Origin: Bacteroidales bacterium | GTDB lineage: Bacteria > Bacteroidota > Bacteroidia > Bacteroidales > UBA7960 | DNA length: 13,757 bases | Direction: 5' to 3' | Assembly: GCA_003557765.1 (NCBI GenBank) | Contig: PWNO01000092.1 | Location: 1-13,757, forward strand | In this document: positions 1-6,004 of the stretch, piece after piece | Position numbering within the stretch: the stretch's first letter is position 1 | Layout: every line of letters begins with the position of its first letter | Program-made: the position numbers and the translations under genes | The notes under the pieces: generated by a model | Seen by the model: the letters and a program-made list of their open reading frames with translations, nothing else | Told to the model about the DNA's origin: nothing | The model's database searches: none

Positions 1-1380
1 AAGCGCTACGACGTGTGTCGTGCCAACCTGGAAACCGGTGAGGTGGATGTCCTGATCGAAGAGCGCATGAACACCTATGTGGATACCCGTACCCCTTATC
101 TGATCAGAGAAACGGGTGAGATCATTCACTGGTCTGAACGCGACGGATGGGCTCATTTTTATTTGTACGGACCCGATGGCGAATTGATCAGGCAGATTAA
201 CAGTGGCCCGTGGCACAGCCACCAGATACTGAAGGTGGATGAAGATGAACGGGTGATGTTCTTTACTGCCCACGGAAGGGAAGAGGGAGAAAACCCTTAT
301 TACAGGCACCTGTACCGGGTTAACCTGGATGGGAGTGATCTGCGCCTGCTTAATCCCGGAAACTACAATCATCATTCCGTGGTCAGCGACTCCTACAACT
401 ATTTTGTAAACAATTATTCAAGAGTGGATACCACCCCTGCTTCAGAGGTGAGGAACACGGATGGCGAGCTGGTGATGAAGCTGGAAACAGCAGATCTGAG
501 TAATTTAAAGAATGCCGGATATCAGTTTCCGGTTCCATATTCGGTCAAGGCCGCCGACGGCGTAACGGATCTCTATGGGGTGATGTACAAACCGTTTGAT
601 TTTAATCCGGATAAAAAATACCCGCTCATCATGTATGTGTATCCTGGTCCGCAGACGGAAGCGGTGAATGTAAGTTTTTCACATCGTATGGATCGCACCG
701 ACAGACTGGCCCAGCTGGGGTTTATTGTGGTAAGCATCGGTAACAGGGGCGGACACCCCAACCGGTCTAAGTGGTACCATAATTACGGGTATGGCAACCT
801 GCGCGATTATGGCCTGGATGACAAGAAATACGGTGCAGAGCAGCTTGCCGACCGGCATGACTTCATCGATATCGACCGTGTGGGCATTTTTGGTCACTCA
901 GGGGGTGGATTCATGTCTACGGCCGCCATGTTGCAATATCCCGACTTTTTCAAGGTTGCCGTTTCCAGCGCCGGTAACCACGAAAACAACATTTATAACC
1001 GGTGGTGGAGCGAGAAACACCATGGTGTCAAAGAGATCGTAAACAACCAGGGCGAGGTGAAGTTTGTCTATGACATTGAAACCAATTCAGCGCTGGCGGC
1101 TAACCTGAGAGGTAAGCTTTTGCTCACCACCGGTGACATGGACAACAATGTGCATCCTGCCAACACCTACCGGATGGCAAATGCCCTGATGAGAGCCAAC
1201 AAGCGTTTTGATATGCATATTTTTCCCGGGCAAAGGCATGGATATGGTCGGTTTAACGAATATAACTTCTGGCTCACAGCCGACTATTTTGCCAAGCACC
1301 TGATCGGCGACTATTCCATCTCCACAGATATCTTTGAGATGCGCAGGGAAAGGCTGATGAGCCCCGCGAATAATCGCTAA
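1..1380 (+). CDS. S9 family prolyl oligopeptidase / DPP IV-like serine peptidase, 3' part (5' end outside window)
   Basis: The reading frame is open from the first base, so the N-terminus lies outside; 459 codons are visible. The first ~165 residues read like the last blades of a DPPIV-type beta-propeller (repeated 'GDL/DGSDLR' turns). From about residue 175 an alpha/beta-hydrolase domain follows ('KKYPLIMYVYPGPQT'). The catalytic triad can be placed: nucleophile Ser in GHSGGGF (codon 898-900), Asp in GDMDNNVH (codon 1141-1143) and His in GQRHGYG (codon 1237-1239). The Tyr of YPGP fits the oxyanion-hole Tyr of DPP IV. Family members cleave dipeptides, often after Pro or Ala, and are usually periplasmic or membrane-anchored; that export is an inference, because the signal region is not visible. 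The nucleophile elbow is GHSGGG rather than the textbook GWSYGG. Exact substrate specificity is unknown. Confidence 0.93.
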   Translation, partial: KRYDVCRANLETGEVDVLIEERMNTYVDTRTPYLIRETGEIIHWSERDGWAHFYLYGPDGELIRQINSGPWHSHQILKVDEDERVMFFTAHGREEGENPYYRHLYRVNLDGSDLRLLNPGNYNHHSVVSDSYNYFVNNYSRVDTTPASEVRNTDGELVMKLETADLSNLKNAGYQFPVPYSVKAADGVTDLYGVMYKPFDFNPDKKYPLIMYVYPGPQTEAVNVSFSHRMDRTDRLAQLGFIVVSIGNRGGHPNRSKWYHNYGYGNLRDYGLDDKKYGAEQLADRHDFIDIDRVGIFGHSGGGFMSTAAMLQYPDFFKVAVSSAGNHENNIYNRWWSEKHHGVKEIVNNQGEVKFVYDIETNSALAANLRGKLLLTTGDMDNNVHPANTYRMANALMRANKRFDMHIFPGQRHGYGRFNEYNFWLTADYFAKHLIGDYSISTDIFEMRRERLMSPANNR

Positions 1381-1426
1381 TGACTGGCAGGGGCTGTTTG
1401 CTGATGTAAGACCAAAAAAAATGCCT

Positions 1427-1434
1427 TATATTTG
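1427..1434 (+). promoter_or_regulatory. Bacteroidota-type -7 box (TATATTTG) upstream of the sugar-phosphate mutase gene
   Basis: TATATTTG matches the TAnnTTTG consensus of the Bacteroidota primary sigma factor and sits 56 bases before the downstream ATG. The nearest upstream TTTG (1397-1400) is 26 bases away, longer than the ~20 expected for the -33 element, so only the -7 half is well supported. It implies the mutase can be transcribed separately from the peptidase upstream. Confidence 0.42.
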
Positions 1435-1490
1435 ATCAGCTTATATGCTGTATGCAAAATCATATTGTGAACCAAAGAAAGGCATAGAAG

Positions 1491-3227
1491 ATGAGCAAAG
1501 CAGACCAGGCAATCAAGGACCGGGCTGAGATTTGGCTGACGGATGTTTTTGATGGAGAAACGCGCAAGGAGGTGCAACGCTTAATGGATGAAAACCCCGG
1601 TGAACTTGCTGACGCATTTTACAGAGACCTGGAGTTTGGGACGGGCGGTTTGCGTGGCATTATGGGTGTCGGTATTAACAGGATGAATAAATACACTGTA
1701 GGAATGGCCACGCAGGGACTGGCAGATTATCTGCTCAGATCTTTTCCTGACATGAAGCGTCCCTCAGTGGCGATTGCGCATGACTGCCGCAACAATAGTG
1801 ATTTTTTTACCAGGATCACTGCAGATGTGCTTACCGCTAACGGTATACAGGTTTTTGTGTTTGATGACCTGCGCCCCACACCACTGCTCTCCTTTGCTGT
1901 CCGGGAACTCAACTGCCAGGCTGGTATCGTGATCACTGCATCCCATAATCCGGTTGAATACAATGGCTACAAAGTATATTGGGAAGATGGCGGCCAGCTT
2001 GTTCCTCCACATGATAAAAATATCATCGAAGAGGTGAAAAAAACCAGCGTCCAGGATGTGCGCTTTGATGGCGATTTGACTCTGGTTACCCAGCTGGACG
2101 AATCTTTTGACCGTGAGTATGTCAGGCAGATTAGTGCGCTTTCGCTTAACCCGGAAACCAACCGTGCACAAAGCGATCTCCCGATCGTGTTTACGCCGAT
2201 TCATGGAACCACGGTGAGGCTGGTTCCTCAGGCCCTGAGGGCCTTTGGCTTCAAATCAGTATATAATGTGCCAGAGCAGGATGTAACGGATGGCAATTTT
2301 CCTACGGTAAAATCACCCAATCCGGAAGAATCAGCTGCTTTTGAGATGGCGCTTGCAAAAGCTAAGGAAGTGGACGCTGATCTGGTGATGGCTACGGATC
2401 CGGATGGTGACAGGCTTGGGGCAGGGATCAAGGACGACAAAGGGGAATACATCCTGCTAAACGGCAATCAATGTGCAAGTATCCTCACCTGGTATGTGCT
2501 GGAGCAGATGCACCAGCAGGGCAAACTGCAGGGTGACGAGTACATTGTGAAAACCATTGTGACAACGGACCTGCTAAGTGAGATAGCTGCTGATTATCAG
2601 GTGGAATCGATGGATGTACTTACCGGTTTTAAGTACATTGCAGAAAAGATGCGACTACTTGAAGAAAGCAAGCAGTTCCTTTGTGGTGGTGAGGAGAGTT
2701 ATGGTTTTCTTGTGGGCGACCTGGTACGTGACAAAGATGCCGTCATCAGCTGCTGCATGTTAGCGGAGGCCGCAGCATGGGCCAGGTCCCAGGATATGAC
2801 CCTATACGACCTTTTGCGGTCTATTTACGTGAGGAATGGCCTGTATGTTGAGTCGCTGGTATCTATTACCCGAAAGGGCATCGAAGGTGCTGAGGAGATT
2901 AGGGCCATGATGGAAAAATTTCGTCACGAGCCGCCGGAAAGTCTTGATGGGCTTACTATTGCACGTATATTGGATTATCAGTCAGGTATCGATCACGACC
3001 TTTATCTCGACCAGAAATTTCCTATCGATTTACCCAAGGCCAATGTCGTCCAGTTTGTATTGGAAGATGGCACCAAGGTTACCATGCGACCATCCGGCAC
3101 CGAGCCAAAGATCAAGTTTTACTTTAGTTGCCGGAGCAGTCTGGATAAGATTGAAGATTATGCGCAACAAAGAGCGGTTTTGCTAAGCCAGACAAAGCGT
3201 ATACAAGACGAGTTGGGCATAGGCTGA
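1491..3227 (+). CDS. Phospho-sugar mutase (phosphoglucomutase/phosphomannomutase family, PGM2-like)
   Basis: This complete 578-residue cytoplasmic enzyme belongs to the alpha-D-phosphohexomutase superfamily, which moves phosphate between C1 and C6 of hexoses (or C1 and C5 of pentoses) through a phosphoserine. All four hallmark loops are present: the phosphoserine loop TASHNP with Ser151, the Mg2+ loop DPDGDR with Asp303, Asp305 and Asp307, the sugar-specificity loop GGEESYG near residues 399-405, and the phosphate-binding loop RPSGTEPK from Arg533. The length (~580) and the N-terminal 'FGTGGLRG' match the longer PGM2-like bacterial group rather than the ~450-residue GlmM/ManB group. The start at 1491 is preceded by AAAGG and AGAAG, a weak ribosome site. 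The gene ends 7 bases before the convergent membrane-protein gene. Glucose-1-phosphate/glucose-6-phosphate interconversion is the likeliest role; phosphopentomutase activity cannot be excluded. Confidence 0.94.
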   Translation: MSKADQAIKDRAEIWLTDVFDGETRKEVQRLMDENPGELADAFYRDLEFGTGGLRGIMGVGINRMNKYTVGMATQGLADYLLRSFPDMKRPSVAIAHDCRNNSDFFTRITADVLTANGIQVFVFDDLRPTPLLSFAVRELNCQAGIVITASHNPVEYNGYKVYWEDGGQLVPPHDKNIIEEVKKTSVQDVRFDGDLTLVTQLDESFDREYVRQISALSLNPETNRAQSDLPIVFTPIHGTTVRLVPQALRAFGFKSVYNVPEQDVTDGNFPTVKSPNPEESAAFEMALAKAKEVDADLVMATDPDGDRLGAGIKDDKGEYILLNGNQCASILTWYVLEQMHQQGKLQGDEYIVKTIVTTDLLSEIAADYQVESMDVLTGFKYIAEKMRLLEESKQFLCGGEESYGFLVGDLVRDKDAVISCCMLAEAAAWARSQDMTLYDLLRSIYVRNGLYVESLVSITRKGIEGAEEIRAMMEKFRHEPPESLDGLTIARILDYQSGIDHDLYLDQKFPIDLPKANVVQFVLEDGTKVTMRPSGTEPKIKFYFSCRSSLDKIEDYAQQRAVLLSQTKRIQDELGIG

Positions 3228-3234
3228 TCATCTC

Positions 3235-3840
3235 TTACCTGAACTTACTTCTTTCTTCACGAAGTCTTTCTATGGCTTCATCGTCATCTGGGTTTTCACG
3301 ATATTCGAGGTAAGCTTCGCGGAATTCCGGGTGGTCGCGGAATAGAATGTAAAGCCTGTTTTCCAGTGGGATAAACAACAATGCAGCCAGGATGGTGCCA
3401 ACAATCGCCGCTCTCATGTAAAATCTTCGACATAGTTTTTCGTGTCTTTTTTTGACCTTCTCATAGGCAAGGACAAATACGGTAAAAAGAAGCAAAATCG
3501 TTACAGCACTAATCATGGCGGCTTGCATGCCCGGAAAGAAAAGGAATCCAAAAATGATGGCGATCAGGCTGTAAGAAAGAATGATGCCCATAGTGATCCC
3601 GGCTGCAATGTGAAAGCGTTGGATCTGCCTGTGATGATGCTGATAAAGCAGGTCCAGGGGCTGCATCCTATTAAAAATAAAGAAACCAAACCACAGGTAA
3701 TAAATGGCCAGCAGGGTGGTGGTCAGCAACAGGGTAAAGTTAAACATCGGTCCTAGTATCGCCCGCAATAGCCAGATGATGATTACCGTGACCATGCCTG
3801 CTTTTTCAAATTTGTTAACCAGGGTTTCGTTGCGCATCAT
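3235..3840 (-). CDS. Small multi-pass inner-membrane protein of unknown function
   Basis: This 201-residue protein was not recognised. Five hydrophobic segments are visible at about residues 14-31, 34-56, 76-101, 104-127 and 141-161. Basic loops lie between them (HHHRQIQRF after segment 2, KVKKRHEKLCRR after segment 4), which suggests these loops are cytoplasmic. A charged, mostly acidic soluble tail follows (about residues 165-201, with PDDDEAIERLREE). There is no signal peptide distinct from the first membrane segment and no catalytic motif. Two adjacent ATG codons (3838-3840 and 3835-3837) can start it; neither has a purine-rich site upstream. It lies downstream of murB on the same strand with a 131-base gap and converges with the mutase gene. 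It is real by length and consistent hydropathy; its function is open. Confidence 0.72.
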   Translation of the reverse strand: MMRNETLVNKFEKAGMVTVIIIWLLRAILGPMFNFTLLLTTTLLAIYYLWFGFFIFNRMQPLDLLYQHHHRQIQRFHIAAGITMGIILSYSLIAIIFGFLFFPGMQAAMISAVTILLLFTVFVLAYEKVKKRHEKLCRRFYMRAAIVGTILAALLFIPLENRLYILFRDHPEFREAYLEYRENPDDDEAIERLREERSKFR

Positions 3841-3851
3841 ATGTATATTAT

Positions 3852-3891
3852 AAAGTCAAAATGTCAAAATGCCGAAAAGCCTAAAAGTCAA
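3852..3891. repeat. Five imperfect 8-bp tandem units upstream of the membrane-protein gene
   Basis: Consecutive units are AAAGTCAA, AATGTCAA, AATGCCGA, AAAGCCTA and AAAGTCAA, exactly 8 bases apart, starting 12 bases before the membrane-protein start on the opposite strand. The core is G(T/C)C followed by an A run. This resembles the 7-bp units at 13127-13179. It could be a slippage-prone simple repeat or a spaced protein-binding array; no function can be read from it. Confidence 0.6.
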
Positions 3892-3894
3892 TAA

Positions 3895-3940
3895 CTTTAT
3901 GGATAAAGGTGGTTGCGCCCATTCGCATCTCTGCAACCAC
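3895..3940 (-). terminator. murB: Tandem hairpins downstream of murB, possible weak terminator
   Basis: Reading on the minus strand, 32 bases after the murB stop, GTGGTTGC (3940-3933) pairs perfectly with GCAACCAC (3916-3909) around a 16-base loop. It is followed at once by CTTTAT-CC-ATAAAG (3908-3895), another perfect dyad. The stem is GC-rich but no clear T tract follows, so termination is uncertain. It may instead be a 3' stabilising structure. Confidence 0.35.
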
Positions 3941-3971
3941 ACATCCTCACATCCACGCGTATTTCCTTACA

Positions 3972-4985
3972 TCAAACAATAATCACCTCAGGCTCTAGGC
4001 TCACACCAAAACGTGTCTGAACAGACTTCCTGATACGACCTGCAAGGTCCAGGATGTCTTTCCCTGTTGCGTCCCCATGGTTGACCAGCACAAGTGCTTG
4101 TTTGTCGTGCACCCCGGCATCGCCTTGCCTGTAGCCTTTCCACCCTGCCTGTTCTATAAGCCAGCCAGCTGCAAGCTTTATACCCTGCGCTGTCGGATAT
4201 GCTGCAATTTGCGGATATTCGTTCTTTAATGTTCGAAAGGCTTTCTCAGAGACCACCGGGTTTTTGAAAAAACTACCTGCATTCCCCAGTTCTTCCGGGT
4301 CGGGCAGCTTGCTTCTGCGAATACGGCAAACGGCTTCCCGCACATCTGCTATGGTGGGTGAGGAAACCCCCATTTTATTCAGCTCTTCTGAGACGCTGCC
4401 ATATCTTGTGTTTAATTTGGGATGTTCATCAAGCCGGAAAGTGACTGACGTAATGATATATTGATCGCTGCCGCTGCTTTTGAAATAACTTGTTCTGTAA
4501 CCAAACTGACAGTCATCATGGGTGAAAGTCACTGTCTTTCCTGTTTCCTTGTCGAAGGCCTCGAGTGACACCAATGTGTTTTCCAGTTCAACCCCGTAAG
4601 CGCCGATGTTTTGGATCGGACTGCTCCCAACCTGCCCTGGAATCAAAGACAGGTTTTCAAGCCCACCCCAACCCTTGGATACACAGTATGCGACCAGGTT
4701 GTCCCAATGCTCACCTGCCTGGACCTGCAAAAAAACATGGCCTTCATTCCTGTCTATGACCTCTTTGCCGCCAAATTTTATTCTGATTACAGTGCCGATA
4801 AAGTCCCTTGAGAAAAGGATGTTGCTGCCTCCTCCAAGCACCAGGTGTTTTTCGCGAAACACGGAGGTGTCCGCATGCAATGCCTGCAGTGCGTCTTGAT
4901 CATGCAACTCGGTGTAGTAATTGGCATGCGTATCTATCCCGAAGGTATTCAGGGACTTCAACGGATGATTTTCACTGATTTGCAT
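3972..4985 (-). CDS. murB: UDP-N-acetylenolpyruvoylglucosamine reductase (UDP-N-acetylmuramate dehydrogenase), MurB
   Basis: MurB is a cytoplasmic FAD enzyme that uses NADPH to reduce UDP-GlcNAc-enolpyruvate to UDP-MurNAc, the second committed step of peptidoglycan synthesis. At 337 residues it is close to the E. coli length (~342). The FAD-binding half shows 'LGGGSNIL' (residues 50-57) and 'IPGQVGSSPIQNIGAYG' (115-131). The catalytic set is visible: Arg164 in GYRTSYF, Ser238 in GNAGSFFKNP (the proton donor) and Glu333 in LEPEV near the C-terminus. Retention of the Tyr/Arg 'YRTS' loop and the later 'AAGWLIEQAGWKG' region indicates the type I architecture. The start at 4985 gives the expected N-terminus ('PLKSLNTFGI'); there is no Shine-Dalgarno, as is common in Bacteroidota. 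A TACCTTTG box lies 42 bases upstream, and the gene is insulated from the sigma gene by a terminator. Confidence 0.96.
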   Translation of the reverse strand: MQISENHPLKSLNTFGIDTHANYYTELHDQDALQALHADTSVFREKHLVLGGGSNILFSRDFIGTVIRIKFGGKEVIDRNEGHVFLQVQAGEHWDNLVAYCVSKGWGGLENLSLIPGQVGSSPIQNIGAYGVELENTLVSLEAFDKETGKTVTFTHDDCQFGYRTSYFKSSGSDQYIITSVTFRLDEHPKLNTRYGSVSEELNKMGVSSPTIADVREAVCRIRRSKLPDPEELGNAGSFFKNPVVSEKAFRTLKNEYPQIAAYPTAQGIKLAAGWLIEQAGWKGYRQGDAGVHDKQALVLVNHGDATGKDILDLAGRIRKSVQTRFGVSLEPEVIIV

Positions 4986-5026
4986 AATGTGGGTTTATGG
5001 AAAGGTGTTGAATATGATGTATCAAC

Positions 5027-5034
5027 CAAAGGTA
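5027..5034 (-). promoter_or_regulatory. murB: Bacteroidota-type -7 box (TACCTTTG) for murB
   Basis: On the minus strand TACCTTTG is a perfect match to TAnnTTTG. Transcription would start roughly 5023-5020, leaving a leader of about 35-40 bases before the murB ATG. No TTTG is seen at the expected -33 distance. Its position between the upstream terminator (5081-5104) and murB supports murB having its own promoter. Confidence 0.45.
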
Positions 5035-5080
5035 ATGCAAAATGACTTGTCTTGAGCAGCTAATTCGGTGTTTAAGTAAC

Positions 5081-5104
5081 AAAAAATACCGGCCATGCCG
5101 GTAT
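5081..5104 (-). terminator. Intrinsic terminator of the sigma-factor gene
   Basis: On the minus strand ATACCGGC (5104-5097) and GCCGGTAT (5093-5086) form a perfect 8-bp stem with a 3-base loop, followed by a run of six T (5086-5081, the first overlapping the stem end). This is a canonical rho-independent terminator about 150 bases past the sigma gene stop and about 100 bases before the murB start. On the plus strand there is no T run, so it acts in one direction. Confidence 0.8.
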
Positions 5105-5116
5105 CTTGTAATCGGA

Positions 5117-5158
5117 GTTCCCTCGAAGGGGCCCGGAGCAGTCTGATAGGGCTCCCGG
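5117..5158 (-). other. GC-rich paired segment in the sigma-gene 3' untranslated region
   Basis: Just upstream of the terminator on the minus strand, CCGGGAGC (5158-5151) can pair with GCTCCGG (5139-5133) with one bulged base. Next to it CCCT (5130-5127) pairs with AGGG (5123-5120) around a 3-base loop. Together with the terminator hairpin this gives three consecutive stems in a transcript tail of ~150 bases. It could stabilise the mRNA or be a small 3'-derived RNA; no known family is recognised. Confidence 0.35.
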
Positions 5159-5253
5159 TTGTTGCTTATTCATGCTTTGCTGCTGATTTGATTCATATGC
5201 TGACAAGGCTATAACCTCTGCATCCTTGCTGGTCTTGAGGTGCTGGCGAATAT

Positions 5254-5841
5254 TTAGCGTGTCAGGATGATATTTTTTTCCTCGATCATCTTCCGCAGGT
5301 TGATCAGCGCATAACGCATTCTGCCCAGTGCGGTATTAATGCTCACGTTGGTTTCGTGTGCAATCTCCTTAAAGCTCATTTCTTTGTAGTGACGCATCTT
5401 TAACACTTCCTTCTGCTCTTCGGGCAGGTGTTCGATCAGCTTGCGCACATCCTGGTGGATCTGGCCGGTGATCATCTGATCTTCAATGGTGTCTTCGTAT
5501 ACCTTCAGTGTTTCAAAGAGGTCGTACTCTTCGCTATTTTCCTTGAAAGGCATGCGTTTTGATTTGCGGAAAAAGTCAATGATCAGGTTGTGGGCAATAC
5601 GCATAGCCCAGGGAAGAAACTTTCCTTCTTCATTGTAGGCTCCAGCCCGCAAAGTTTTGATGATCTTGATAAATGTGTCCTGAAAGACATCCTCAGCAAG
5701 ATGCTTGTCTTTGACGATAAGAAGGATGTAGGAAAAAATTTTTCGCTCGTGGCGGTTGATAAGTAACTCCAGTGCATGGTGATCACCGGCGATGAATTGA
5801 CGAATCAACTCCTGATCGCTAATCGCTGTGCGGTCATTCAT
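5254..5841 (-). CDS. ECF-type sigma-70 family RNA polymerase sigma factor
   Basis: This 195-residue protein has only sigma regions 2 and 4, the minimal ECF plan. Region 2 spans about residues 11-97: 'LIRQFIAGDHHALELL', the core-binding 'DVFQDTFIKI' (51-60), and 'FLPWAMRIAHNLIIDFFRK' for -10 melting. Region 4 spans about 131-184: 'LPEEQKEVLKMRHY' and the helix-turn-helix 'SFKEIAHETNVSINTALGRMRYAL'. The start at 5841 is well supported by AAGGAGG, eight bases before the ATG and by far the clearest ribosome site in the window. A full TTTG-N21-TATCTTTG promoter lies upstream, and a terminator lies downstream. No anti-sigma gene adjoins it, so its control is not shown by context; it may be an unpartnered housekeeping or general-stress sigma. 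Target genes cannot be inferred. Confidence 0.94.
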   Translation of the reverse strand: MNDRTAISDQELIRQFIAGDHHALELLINRHERKIFSYILLIVKDKHLAEDVFQDTFIKIIKTLRAGAYNEEGKFLPWAMRIAHNLIIDFFRKSKRMPFKENSEEYDLFETLKVYEDTIEDQMITGQIHQDVRKLIEHLPEEQKEVLKMRHYKEMSFKEIAHETNVSINTALGRMRYALINLRKMIEEKNIILTR

Positions 5842-5957
5842 AATAATGGCCTCCTTAAATAATTAAACAGCGTAAGCGTCTATTCGATAATTCGTCCTCC
5901 TATGTTTTGGTTTGCACTGAATATTGATTGGTATGTCATTTTGATGATATGACAAGG

Positions 5958-5990
5958 CAAAGATATGTTTTTTTTTAAATCCCCAACAAA
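5958..5990 (-). promoter_or_regulatory. Complete Bacteroidota -33/-7 promoter for the sigma-factor gene
   Basis: On the minus strand TTTG (5990-5987) is separated by 21 bases from TATCTTTG (5965-5958), matching the TTTG / TAnnTTTG pattern of the Bacteroidota primary sigma factor in sequence and spacing. The spacer contains a long A tract. The predicted start is near 5954, giving a leader of about 110 bases before the ATG at 5841. This is the best promoter in the window and suggests primary-sigma control of the ECF gene rather than autoregulation alone. Confidence 0.62.
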
Positions 5991-6004
5991 AAATCGCCAA
6001 TTTT

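Noticed and set aside
1764..2204. 146-codon minus-strand frame inside the sugar-phosphate mutase gene.
   Set aside because: It is antisense to the conserved phosphoserine-loop domain and has no supporting signal.
5072..5290. An alternative minus-strand frame runs open for over 60 codons past the sigma gene stop and could be reached by slippage at the A7 run near 5271-5277.
   Set aside because: It runs straight through the terminator hairpin, its sequence is not sigma-like, and the normal frame ends at the usual family length. It is most likely a chance open frame.
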